Source: Alcaligenaceae bacterium (GTDB lineage Bacteria > Pseudomonadota > Gammaproteobacteria > Burkholderiales > Burkholderiaceae_B). From it: 32,664 bases of DNA. The DNA lies in NCBI GenBank assembly GCA_012727555.1, contig JAAYGT010000016.1, positions 1 through 32,664 on the forward strand, given 5' to 3'. This document shows, in pieces, positions 16,072 through 26,020 of the stretch. Under the pieces are notes generated by a model, which saw only the letters and a list, made by a program, of their open reading frames with translations, was not told the origin of the DNA and made no database searches. Made by a program: the position numbers and the translations under genes. Every line of letters starts with the position of its first letter. Positions within the stretch are counted from its first letter, which is position 1.

Positions 16072-17754
16072 TCAGACCTCGACGTGTTTGAGCTTTTCGA
16101 TCAGGTCGCCACGGCGAAAGGTTGCAGACAGTTGCTGCACGGAAACTTCCTGCTCGCCATACAGGGCTTTCAGTGCAGTATCAATATCCTGACGCGAGGC
16201 GGTGAAATAGGTTTCCCCGTGCTGATCCACTAACTGTTTGGCCTGAGTAAAGTTACGATGATTCAATTTATCCAACGCTACGCCCAAGTCCTTGAGTAGT
16301 CGTCGCCCCATCTGCATGGCGATGAAGCACGAGGCATAACGAACAAACAGCGGGTCATCGTCATGTGGGCGCTTCCGATGATTTTCAGCGATTCGATACA
16401 GCAGGGCGGCAATGACAGTCTGTGCGCCGTTGAGTGATTCCGTAAAAATCGTTTTGTAGAGCTTGCCAAAGTGTTCGCGGGTAAGAAATTTGGCTTGCTG
16501 TGGTGCCTGACGCCATACAGCCAGAATCGCTTCTGCCGCTGCACCTGCCGTAATGTCAAGCGGCTTGGCGGCCGTTTCCATACGCTTGCGACGGTAGGCA
16601 TAGCCCAGTTCATGAATGCTCTGTTCCAACTGCTGTTGCTTTACATCGTTGGCGCGCAGGTCTTTCAAGTCGACCGGGTTTTGGCTGTTGGTGGCATGAG
16701 TGATTTGCAGGACAACGTCGTTATTATCATTGGGTAGCTCATAAAGCCGCACTAGCACGCTTGCCGAGGCAGGTAGCGCGCCACCTGCTTTCTCCAATTC
16801 CTCTGCCACTTTGTAGATCGTCATGCAGCTTTGTCCACCATTGACGATTTGCAAATTTTTTACCTTGACCTGGAAATCACCTTGTTGAAGTGCGTTGTAT
16901 GTAAATTTGTCGCAAACCAGGGTTAATCCGTTGTTGAAGAAATAGAAATTCTCCGGTGCCGCTGAGCGCAAGGTTGAACGAATACCTTCGTTAACGCGAT
17001 TTCCATGTAATCCAAGGTAACGCCGGATGTTGCGCTCAAGCAACCGTTCCCCATGGTTTTTCATCAAAGCGGCCACTTCTGCCACTGGAATGCGACCAAC
17101 ACAGACGCGACTGAAGTTCATGTCCTCAACGATGGCCTTTCCAGAGAGTCGCAGCGTTTCATCAACAGGCTTTACGCGCTGCAAAATGTTAACCAGTGCG
17201 TCATGATTAACGTGCTCCCAGACAACCTGATCGCCGAAGCCGGAGCGGTCTATTGTCGTTTGTGCTTCTTCGTTCCATTTGAGACCGTTATTGCAGGCAA
17301 TTGCGCGCACACGTGGGATAAAACCATCCCGGATCAGGGAGCGTGCCTGCTCAACTTTCACACGCAGGCGGTCATTGATTGCCCCCAGGTTGGCAGAGGG
17401 ATCGAATATGTGACGGATAGCGTTAACCATCGCCTCAATCCCGTTTTGTTCAAAATTTGAATTTCCTTCAAGACTTTGCTTGTACTTTCCCTGAAACAGG
17501 GTGACTCCGAACTCACCATCAATTTCTTCGGTAAGGTGCAGAGCGTCGATGCCAAAATCTCCGCCACCATCGGTCAGACAGTCGAAACTCTCGTCGACAT
17601 CCAGGTCAAGCATGGTTTTGACGCACAGATGAACGAAAGCCAACGATTTCAGCCGTCCAGCATCATGGATGTTGAGCTCCGCGGCAGCGCGATCTTTGAT
17701 TTCGTCCTGAATTCCTGCAAGACGTTGATCAACAATGGATGCGTTGATATTCAT
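16072..17754 (-). CDS. AIPR-family protein (abortive infection / phage resistance), nuclease-like N terminus
   Basis: A 560-residue protein from the ATG at 17754, chosen because AAGGA lies upstream; the frame opens 26 codons earlier but without support. The N-terminal domain has GGGDFGID (63-70) followed by FQGKY (87-91), a D...QxK pattern like the Mrr/PD-(D/E)xK nucleases. The central AIPR core is clear: RNIRRYLGLHGNRVNEGI (241-258), NFYFFNNGLTLV (269-280) and NLQIVNGGQSCMTIY (300-314). Family members include lactococcal abortive-infection proteins and occur beside restriction and other defence genes. The gene stands alone between tRNA-Ser and modC, looks less GC-rich than its neighbours, and has no integrase near it. 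Defence by DNA or RNA cleavage is inference. Confidence 0.85.
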   Translation of the reverse strand: MNINASIVDQRLAGIQDEIKDRAAAELNIHDAGRLKSLAFVHLCVKTMLDLDVDESFDCLTDGGGDFGIDALHLTEEIDGEFGVTLFQGKYKQSLEGNSNFEQNGIEAMVNAIRHIFDPSANLGAINDRLRVKVEQARSLIRDGFIPRVRAIACNNGLKWNEEAQTTIDRSGFGDQVVWEHVNHDALVNILQRVKPVDETLRLSGKAIVEDMNFSRVCVGRIPVAEVAALMKNHGERLLERNIRRYLGLHGNRVNEGIRSTLRSAAPENFYFFNNGLTLVCDKFTYNALQQGDFQVKVKNLQIVNGGQSCMTIYKVAEELEKAGGALPASASVLVRLYELPNDNNDVVLQITHATNSQNPVDLKDLRANDVKQQQLEQSIHELGYAYRRKRMETAAKPLDITAGAAAEAILAVWRQAPQQAKFLTREHFGKLYKTIFTESLNGAQTVIAALLYRIAENHRKRPHDDDPLFVRYASCFIAMQMGRRLLKDLGVALDKLNHRNFTQAKQLVDQHGETYFTASRQDIDTALKALYGEQEVSVQQLSATFRRGDLIEKLKHVEV

Positions 17755-17867
17755 GGCTGTTTTTCCTTGGTTGTCGTGGCGAAGGTTACTTCGATTTGCC
17801 GAGCGTGTCGATGCAAGGCACCGACCGCTCATCCATTAAAGAGGCTCTTCTGCGCCGCCGAAAACTT

Positions 17868-18962
17868 TCAATACCCCGCCAGAGCCACCGCCTTGATCTG
17901 CGCCCATACGCTTTTGCCCGGCTGAAGTTGCAGTTCGGCGATCGCCTTGCGCGTCACACGCGCCAGCACATGCTGATCATGGTGACGTACAGCTACCAGA
18001 CAACTGGCCGGATGCATGTCATCGTGAATCCCTTCAATCGTTCCCTGCAGCCTGTTCTGGATGGAACTGTCAAAGGGTTCCGTCAACGCCAGGCTGACAT
18101 CGTTGGCGTGAATGTGAAGACGCACAGCACTGCCTGGCGGCAGAGTGCACTGGCGTACCTGAAACAGCGTTTCATGAATACGGATCTGTGTCAGATGAAA
18201 GCTGGTATCGTGCCCGGCCACGGTGCCATCAAGAACTGCACCGGCTTCCCCACCCATGGTCATGGCAAAACGGGGATCCGACAGTACCTGCGCAACCGGA
18301 CCGCTCAGTGTTGCCTGCCCGTTGTTCATCAGAACAACATGGTCTGCCAGTCGCGTCAGTTCATCCATGGCGTGGGTGACATACAGCACGGGAATGTGCA
18401 GTTGCCGGTGCAGCCGTTCCAGCCAGGGCAGAATTTCCTTGCGCCGGGCAATGTCCAGCGAGGCCAGGGGCTCATCCAGCAGCAGTAGGCCGGGTTGGGT
18501 CGCCAGCGCACGGGCAATGGCCACCCGCTGGCGTTCGCCGCCTGAAAGGCTGTGGGGTTTGCGCGTCAGCAGATGTCCGATACCCAGTAACTCAATAGCC
18601 GATTCCAGGGCTTGCCGGCTGCCGCTCTTCCTGACTCGCTTCACGCCATAGTTCAGGTTGGCCTGAACCGTCATGTGCTCGAACAGGCTGGCTTCCTGAA
18701 AAACGTAACCCAGATCGCGCTTCCAGGTGGGTATTTCAATTTTTTGTTCACTGTCCTGCCAGAGCATCTGGCCAATGCGCACCCGGCCCCGGGCCTGTTC
18801 CAGCCCGGCTACACACCGCAGCAGGGTGGTTTTGCCCGAACCCGACGGGCCGAACAGAACGGTGACGCCTTGGGCCGGCAATTCAGCCTGCACGTCCAGG
18901 GAAAAATCCGGGCGCTCAAGGTGTAGCTGCAGTTCCAGTGCGGCGGGGTTGGCAGGGGTCAT
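17868..18962 (-). CDS. modC: Molybdate ABC transporter ATP-binding protein ModC
   Basis: The ATPase of the molybdate importer. The 364-residue protein has Walker [10 protein letters not shown] (38-46), Q-loop YVFQE (86-90), signature LSGGERQR (139-146), Walker B LLLLDEP (159-165) and switch His197. The C-terminal third (about 295-363, [10 protein letters not shown] onward) is a Mop/TOBE-type molybdate-binding domain, which lets cytosolic molybdate inhibit transport in characterised homologues. Its ATG overlaps the modB stop by four bases. It is the last gene of modABC; downstream is a gap of 113 bp and then the oppositely derived AIPR gene on the same strand. No convincing terminator was seen after it. 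Confidence 0.95.
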   Translation of the reverse strand: MTPANPAALELQLHLERPDFSLDVQAELPAQGVTVLFGPSGSGKTTLLRCVAGLEQARGRVRIGQMLWQDSEQKIEIPTWKRDLGYVFQEASLFEHMTVQANLNYGVKRVRKSGSRQALESAIELLGIGHLLTRKPHSLSGGERQRVAIARALATQPGLLLLDEPLASLDIARRKEILPWLERLHRQLHIPVLYVTHAMDELTRLADHVVLMNNGQATLSGPVAQVLSDPRFAMTMGGEAGAVLDGTVAGHDTSFHLTQIRIHETLFQVRQCTLPPGSAVRLHIHANDVSLALTEPFDSSIQNRLQGTIEGIHDDMHPASCLVAVRHHDQHVLARVTRKAIAELQLQPGKSVWAQIKAVALAGY

Positions 18963-19651
18963 GGCATTACCCGGTCAGTGCGTTTTTTCAGGAGCGACAA
19001 GGCGATGAGCACCACGAATGAAAACACCACCATGCCGGCGGCCAGCCAGTGCGCCTGGGTGTATTCCATGGCTTCCACATGCCCAAAGATCTGGGTGGAG
19101 ACCACCCGGGTTTGGCCCGGGATATTGCCACCAATCATCAGGACCACACCAAATTCGCCGACCGTGTGTGCAAAACTGAGTACGGTGGCCGTGATCAGGC
19201 CGGGGCGTGCCAGTGGCAGGGCAACAGTGAAGAAGGCATCCAGCGGCCGTGCACGCAGGGTCACAGCCACTTCCAGCGGGCGTTTGCCGATGGCTTCGAA
19301 GGCATACTGAATGGGTTGCACGGCAAAGGGCAACGAGAAAATGACCGAACCAATGACCAGTCCCGTAAATGAAAACGACAATACGCCCAGTCCCAGGGCC
19401 TGGGTCAGTTGGCCGATCCAGCCGTGCGGGCCCAGCAACACCAGAATGTAGAAACCCAGCACCGTGGGTGGAAGCACCAGCGGCAGCATCACCAGTGCGC
19501 CGATGGGCGCGCGCCAGCGGGACCGGGTTTGCGATAACCACCAGGCCAGGGGGGTGGCCACGATCAGCAGAATGATCGTCGTCAGCGCGGCCAGTTCAAG
19601 CGTCAGTGCAATGGCTTGCCAGGCTTCGGGGGTAATGGGGGGCGTTACCAT
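18959..19651 (-). CDS. modB: Molybdate ABC transporter permease ModB
   Basis: A 230-residue inner-membrane permease with about five hydrophobic segments (near residues 14-38, 48-74, 88-112, 147-173 and 202-221). The cytosolic coupling loop that contacts ModC (EAA loop) is at 127-151, [20 protein letters not shown], where the glycine usually found in this motif is replaced by Arg133. Length matches E. coli ModB (229). The 4-bp ATGA overlap with modC indicates coupling; modA lies 90 bp upstream. Confidence 0.95.
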   Translation of the reverse strand: MVTPPITPEAWQAIALTLELAALTTIILLIVATPLAWWLSQTRSRWRAPIGALVMLPLVLPPTVLGFYILVLLGPHGWIGQLTQALGLGVLSFSFTGLVIGSVIFSLPFAVQPIQYAFEAIGKRPLEVAVTLRARPLDAFFTVALPLARPGLITATVLSFAHTVGEFGVVLMIGGNIPGQTRVVSTQIFGHVEAMEYTQAHWLAAGMVVFSFVVLIALSLLKKRTDRVMP

Positions 19652-19741
19652 GGTTGTGGGTCCGTGCGCGTGGGCCTCTGGGTGGGGGCGCTACGCCGTG
19701 CGCCGTCGGCATGGGTAGGTGCGCTGCGCCAGGCCACGCAT

Positions 19742-20494
19742 TCAGTGTGCGTAGCCAAACGAAGTCATGACCTGTTTGGCAGCATCGGTGCGCAGGTAGT
19801 TCAGCAGCGCCTGTGCAGCCGGGTTGTTGTCGCCGGCCTTGAGCAATACGGCGTCTTGCTGAATAGGGCTGTACAGGTTCGACGGGACGATCCAGGCTGA
19901 ACCCTCTTTCAGTGTGCCGTTTTCAAGCACTTGTGATAAGGCCACGAAGCCGATCTGTGCATTGCCCGAAGCGACATACTGGAAGGCTTGCCCGATATTG
20001 GACGCTTCAGCCAGTTTGGGTGTCAGGCGTGACGTGACGCCCAGTGCGTTCATCACCTGCATGGCGGCGGCCCCATAGGGGGCCAGCTTGGGGTTCGCGA
20101 TGGCGATTTTTCCGAGGTTGCCAGACTTTAAAATCGCACCCGTGTCATCAACCACACCGGGTTGTTTACTCCAGAGCACCAGTTTTCCAATGGCATAGGT
20201 GAAGCGTGATCCGGCAACACCCAGGCCTTCGTGTTCGATTTTTGCCGGGGTTTCGGTGTCGGCAGCGAGCAGCACCTGGAACGGTGCGCCGTTACGGATC
20301 TGGGCATAAAACTGCCCCGTACCCCCGAACGATAACGTGGCTTTGTGGCCGGTGTCGCGTTCGAAATGACCCGCAATGATTTTCATGGGAGCCGTGAAAT
20401 TGGCGGCCACGGCCACGCTGACTTCAGCAGCGTGCACGATGCCGGACAGCAACGTGGCAACACACAACGCAATCCGGCTGTAAAAGTGTTTCAT
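19742..20494 (-). CDS. modA: Molybdate-binding periplasmic protein ModA
   Basis: A 250-residue solute-binding protein from the ATG at 20494. The signal peptide MKHFYSRIALCVATLLSG is followed by a likely cleavage after VHA (about residue 22-23). The mature start AEVSVAVAANFTAPM contains the Ser/Ala anion-binding segment near residue 32, and later blocks LSFGGTGQFYAQI (54-66) and GVAGSRFTYAIGKLVLWS are typical ModA pieces. The open frame extends 38 codons further upstream without a family-like sequence, so the internal ATG is preferred although it has only a poor Shine-Dalgarno. It is the first gene of modABC. No ModE-type TATATA palindrome is seen upstream. Confidence 0.94.
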   Translation of the reverse strand: MKHFYSRIALCVATLLSGIVHAAEVSVAVAANFTAPMKIIAGHFERDTGHKATLSFGGTGQFYAQIRNGAPFQVLLAADTETPAKIEHEGLGVAGSRFTYAIGKLVLWSKQPGVVDDTGAILKSGNLGKIAIANPKLAPYGAAAMQVMNALGVTSRLTPKLAEASNIGQAFQYVASGNAQIGFVALSQVLENGTLKEGSAWIVPSNLYSPIQQDAVLLKAGDNNPAAQALLNYLRTDAAKQVMTSFGYAH

Positions 20495-20525
20495 GGCGAA
20501 GCTGCAGGAGTAATGACAGCTGGAA

Positions 20526-20578
20526 ATTCTAGCAGGAGACGGACTGAACGGCTGGATGCCGAGACCGCACAGCCGTTC
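20526..20578 (-). promoter_or_regulatory. Candidate modA promoter with overlapping inverted repeat
   Basis: On the minus strand TAGAAT (20526-20531) is a 5/6 -10 match 31 bp before modA. The expected -35 position (about 20549-20554) lies inside one arm of a perfect 9-bp inverted repeat, GAACGGCTG (20546-20554) with CAGCCGTTC (20570-20578), separated by 15 bases. The placement is that of an operator, but it does not resemble the known ModE box. Confidence 0.4.
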
Positions 20579-20633
20579 CGGTTCCGCCGATCTGTGTCCG
20601 GCGTGCATGGGACGGGTTTGTTGTTGTGAGCCG

Positions 20634-20648
20634 CCTGTTTTAAACAGG
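20634..20648. repeat. 15-bp palindrome between the GH64-like gene and modA
   Basis: CCTGTTT and AAACAGG flank a single central T, a perfect palindrome apart from the centre. It lies 26 bp after the stop codon of the GH64-like gene. As RNA on the minus strand it can form a 5-bp stem extended by four more pairs across a bulge, but no T-tract follows. It could be a weak terminator or a protein-binding site. Confidence 0.5.
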
Positions 20649-20674
20649 GGCTGCCGTTCCTGATCGGGTACCGT

Positions 20675-21667
20675 TCATACCAGTTCGGCCATCGTTGCGC
20701 TGTGCAACTGGGCCAGGCTGGCTTGCAGGCTGTCCGGGGTGTGGGTAACCTGGTCCAGCGTGTCGTGCACCGTGTTGCCGGGCTGCAATGATTTGCCAAA
20801 CTGTTGCTGCAGATGCAGGTAGTGGGCCCCCAGTGCGGCTTTTGACAGCAGCGCGGTCAGTTCATGGGGGGTGGCCGACTCCATTATCTCGGTCAGCAAG
20901 GGCACAATGCTTTGACCACTGTAGTCAACGGTAATGGTGTAGTTGAAAAAGCCCTGGTTGTGCCAGATGCCGTTGGCATCGGCCGCTCCGTTGAAGATGC
21001 CTGACAATCGGCCCACGGTGCCACCTGTGGCCAGAAGGTCGCCCAGATAAGCATTCCAGTCGCTGGCGGCAAACGGCGGGTCGGTGACCTGCGCGCTGTT
21101 CGATGGCGAGACGGCATAACGGTACACGGCGGGCGAAGACGTGGCCAGCGGCCCGGCTGAAAAACCAAAAACCAGGCTGGTGCTGTCGGGGTGGATGGCC
21201 TGAATGGCCTTGAACAGGTCGGCACCGCTGGTGTTGTAGCCCAGGGTGGCCACGGGCTTGGCCGGGTCCTGGTACTTGATGGAAACGCCCATGGGAATAC
21301 CGAAACCCACCACGGATGTCATGTTGCCCTGGTCTGACGGATCACCCTGCAGTGTGAACTCGAAACTGTCGAACCGGAAGTCATTGGCCTGGGCGGATGC
21401 GACGGAAATGTCGGATTCTTTGGTGATGACGGACTGCAGCGGGCTTGTGGTTTGCCCGGCGGTGCCGCTGTTGATCAGGAAATACACTTTGCCGCCCTTC
21501 ATTTGGGGCAGATCAATGGCCAGATTACCCTGAACGGTGCCATCGTTGACCAGAGGTGTCCAGTGGGCGGTGCCTGCCGTGTCGAAGTACACCGCCTCGG
21601 CCCAGACGCCGGCCTGACCCAGCGTTTTCTGCAATTTTGTGGAAAGCGCTACATTCAGTGTGGTCAT
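20675..21667 (-). CDS. GH64 / thaumatin-like beta-1,3-glucanase-type protein without signal peptide
   Basis: A 330-residue protein. The segment FRFDSFEFTLQGDPSDQGN (about 97-115) followed by VVGFGIPMGVSI (about 119-130) resembles the core of glycoside hydrolase family 64, whose members (laminaripentaose-producing glucanases) read FDxFEFT...NxTxVDxxGxPL. The first 95 residues look like the jelly-roll beta-barrel part and the rest like the thaumatin-like half. The usual aspartate of the VD motif is not visible (VGFG here), so activity is doubtful. There is no export signal at the N terminus (MTTLNVALSTKLQKTLG). AAAAGGACC before the ATG at 21667 supports the start. It stands alone on the minus strand between katG and modA. 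The family assignment is moderate and from memory of motif shape. Confidence 0.55.
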   Translation of the reverse strand: MTTLNVALSTKLQKTLGQAGVWAEAVYFDTAGTAHWTPLVNDGTVQGNLAIDLPQMKGGKVYFLINSGTAGQTTSPLQSVITKESDISVASAQANDFRFDSFEFTLQGDPSDQGNMTSVVGFGIPMGVSIKYQDPAKPVATLGYNTSGADLFKAIQAIHPDSTSLVFGFSAGPLATSSPAVYRYAVSPSNSAQVTDPPFAASDWNAYLGDLLATGGTVGRLSGIFNGAADANGIWHNQGFFNYTITVDYSGQSIVPLLTEIMESATPHELTALLSKAALGAHYLHLQQQFGKSLQPGNTVHDTLDQVTHTPDSLQASLAQLHSATMAELV

Positions 21668-22052
21668 GGCCGGTCCTTTTCAAAGAGTTTGCCTGATGAT
21701 CCCAAAGAAAGGTCAGCAAAAAGGCAATCCGCATCAAAGTTTCGCGGCAGCCATGATTTGCCGTCAATCGCGTTTACAGGTGTTCACCATTTTTCGGGGT
21801 ATTTACAGAAAACAGGGCCGCCGGGTGTGCTGGCAGCGTTATATGCAATAAAGCCGCCCAGCCCGGGTTTGTGGCCAGGGCAGGGCGGCTTTGTTGCATC
21901 GGGTTGTCGGGCCGCTGGCAACCTGTCAGTTTTGGAGGTCGTTGGCTGTGACTCGACGCGTCAAGTCTGCCAGGCTGCCGGCCTTGACGGTGCCTGGCCA
22001 GACAACCTCAGACCAGGTAAATCCAGGACAAATGACGTCAAGCCCCGCAACT
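21668..22052. other. 385-bp non-coding stretch between katG and the GH64-like gene
   Basis: No credible gene lies here. It contains the large hairpin described separately (21843-21899), a roughly 150-nt katG 3' untranslated part (21900-22052), and the upstream region of the GH64-like gene. In that upstream part the heptamer TTTACAG occurs twice in the same direction (21773-21779 and 21802-21808, 29 bp apart), and a TTGACG hexamer on the minus strand (21762-21767) is a good -35 match without a convincing -10. Confidence 0.7.
21843..21899 (-). terminator. Large hairpin terminator downstream of katG
   Basis: A 17-bp stem: the left arm (21843-21859, key core AAAGCCGCCC) pairs with the right arm (21883-21899, core GGGCGGCTTT), with one G-T pair and a 23-base loop. 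Read on the minus strand the stem ends in a T-rich stretch TTTATTGCAT. It lies about 155 nt after the katG stop codon. Confidence 0.75.
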
Positions 22053-24281
<2,229 letters not shown>

Positions 24282-24324
24282 TCATGTCATAGAGGTCATG
24301 TCTCGGGAAAAAGGCGGATCACAG

Positions 24325-24366
24325 TGAAAACAAAAAGGGCGATTTCCCTTAAAGAAAACCGCCCTT
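24325..24366 (-). terminator. Rho-independent terminator after ggt
   Basis: Read on the minus strand, AAGGGCG (24366-24360) pairs with CGCCCTT (24341-24335) and is followed by TTTGTTTT (24334 downward). The loop can pair further internally (TTTC with GAAA). It lies 37 bp after the stop codon of the gamma-glutamyltransferase gene. Confidence 0.85.
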
Positions 24367-24402
24367 GCACAGCCCGCTTGCTGGTCTGCTTGAACGACGC
24401 GC

Positions 24403-26001
24403 TTAAAACGCGACCACCTGGCCGTCTTTGCGGGGGTCGGACCCGCCCATGTAGGCAGTGCCGCATGCCGTGCGCTTGACCAGTTGTGCGCCGCCAAAAG
24501 CGAACACGCCGTCACCGGGTTCGATGGTGACATCGTGACCGCGGGCGCGCAGGCCTTCAACCACAGCCGGGTCGAAACCGGGCTCCAGCGCCACACCCCG
24601 CCCACCGGTAACGCGCCAGCGGGGAGCGTCAGCCGCAGCCTGGGGATTCTGGCCGTATAACAGCACACGTACAGCCATTTGCACGTGCCCTTGCGACTGC
24701 ATGGGGCCGCCCATGACGCCAAACGCCATCAAGGGCGTGCCATCGGCGTGCGTGGCAAAGGCCGGGATGATGGTGTGTGAAGGGCGCTTGCCGCCGGCCA
24801 CTTCGTTCACATGACCCGGTTCCAGCGTGAAACCATGGCCGCGGTTCTGCAGGCTGATGCCGGTATCTGGCACCACCACACCGGACCCGAAGCCCATGTA
24901 GTTTGACTGAATGAAGGAAATCATCATGCCCGAGGCATCGGCGGCGGCCAGATACACCGTACCGCCGGGGCGGGGTGCGCCGTGGCCGGGATCTCCGGCA
25001 TGGTTCGGGTCGATCAGGCGTGCACGTTCGGCCAGATAGGCGGAATCGAGCATGTCTTGCGGTGTGACGCGCATGTGGTCGATGTCGGCATTGTGGTGAT
25101 AGGTGTCGGCCAGTGCCAGTTTCATGGCTTCGATGCAGGCATGCACGGTGTCGATGTGATCGACCGGTTGTTTGCCCACTCCAAGGGCTTCCAGCATGCC
25201 CAGGGCCATGAGCGCCGCAATGCCTTGACCATTGGGCGGGATTTCATGCACAACGGCATCGGCAAAACCGCGCGAAATGGTGCCGCACCAGAACGGCTGG
25301 TGGGCGGCCAGGTCGTCTTCGGTCAGGGCGCCACCGTGAGCCTTGGCATGTGCTGCCATTTTCCGGGCCAGCTCGCCTCGGTAGAAGGCCTCGCCGTGGG
25401 TGTCGGCAATGGCCTCAAGTGTGGCGGCATGGCCCGCACTACGGAAAATTTCACCGGCCCGTGGGGCACGGCCGCCGGGCAGGAAGCAGTCGGAGAAGCC
25501 CGGCTGATCACCCAGGCGTTCGCCACCCAACTGCCACAAACGGGCAATGACCGGACTGACCGGGAAGCCGTTGCGTGCGTAATCGATGGCGGGTGCAGCC
25601 AGCCGCGCGAAAGGCAGTTTGCCAAAACGCTTCGACAATTCGACCCAGGCCGATACTGCGCCGGGTACCGTCACGGCCTCCCAGCCTTTCTGGGGCATGG
25701 CGGTGTGGCCCTTGAAGCGGTCGGGTGACCAGGCCGCCGGCGAGCGCCCGGAAGCGTTCAGGCCGTGCAGGCCATCGGGCGTGCTGACGATGGCAAAGGC
25801 ATCGCTGCCAATGCCGCAACCGGTGGGTTCGACCACCGTCAGGGCCATGGCGGTGGCAATGGCGGCATCGACTGCGTTGCCGCCTTCGAGCAGCATGCGG
25901 ATACCGGCCTGGGCCGCCAGGGGGTGCGATGTGCTGACCATGTTGCGGCCAAGCACGGCAGAACGGGCGGAAGGGTAAGGGTTGGTCCAGTCTGTGGTCA
26001 T
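24403..26001 (-). CDS. Gamma-glutamyltransferase family protein, cytosolic (YwrD-like)
   Basis: An N-terminal-nucleophile hydrolase of the gamma-glutamyltranspeptidase/cephalosporin acylase family, 532 residues. The self-processing site and nucleophile are Thr348 in PRPGGTVYLAAAD, which would split the chain into a large (1-347) and a small (348-532) subunit. Other family blocks are GGNAVDAAIATAMALTVVEP (40-59), EIPPNGQGI (253-261) and the GGPMQSQGHVQM motif in the small subunit. No signal peptide is present, unlike E. coli Ggt, so the substrate is met in the cytosol, as for B. subtilis YwrD. It starts 19 bp after the stop of the Bug receptor gene, forming one unit with it. The substrate could be glutathione, another gamma-glutamyl amide or an acylated compound. 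Confidence 0.92.
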   Translation of the reverse strand: MTTDWTNPYPSARSAVLGRNMVSTSHPLAAQAGIRMLLEGGNAVDAAIATAMALTVVEPTGCGIGSDAFAIVSTPDGLHGLNASGRSPAAWSPDRFKGHTAMPQKGWEAVTVPGAVSAWVELSKRFGKLPFARLAAPAIDYARNGFPVSPVIARLWQLGGERLGDQPGFSDCFLPGGRAPRAGEIFRSAGHAATLEAIADTHGEAFYRGELARKMAAHAKAHGGALTEDDLAAHQPFWCGTISRGFADAVVHEIPPNGQGIAALMALGMLEALGVGKQPVDHIDTVHACIEAMKLALADTYHHNADIDHMRVTPQDMLDSAYLAERARLIDPNHAGDPGHGAPRPGGTVYLAAADASGMMISFIQSNYMGFGSGVVVPDTGISLQNRGHGFTLEPGHVNEVAGGKRPSHTIIPAFATHADGTPLMAFGVMGGPMQSQGHVQMAVRVLLYGQNPQAAADAPRWRVTGGRGVALEPGFDPAVVEGLRARGHDVTIEPGDGVFAFGGAQLVKRTACGTAYMGGSDPRKDGQVVAF

Positions 26002-26020
26002 GGGCGTGTTCCGTTAGCGT

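Noticed and set aside
15878-17870. Possible attachment-site duplication of the tRNA-Ser 3' end around the AIPR gene
   Set aside because: I compared the tRNA 3' end with the gap after the AIPR start and found no repeat, and no integrase is present; the insertion mechanism remains open.
20495-20633. Molybdenum cofactor riboswitch or ModE box upstream of modA
   Set aside because: No TATATA-type dyad and no recognisable cofactor-riboswitch fold could be read; only the unrelated 9-bp repeat was seen.
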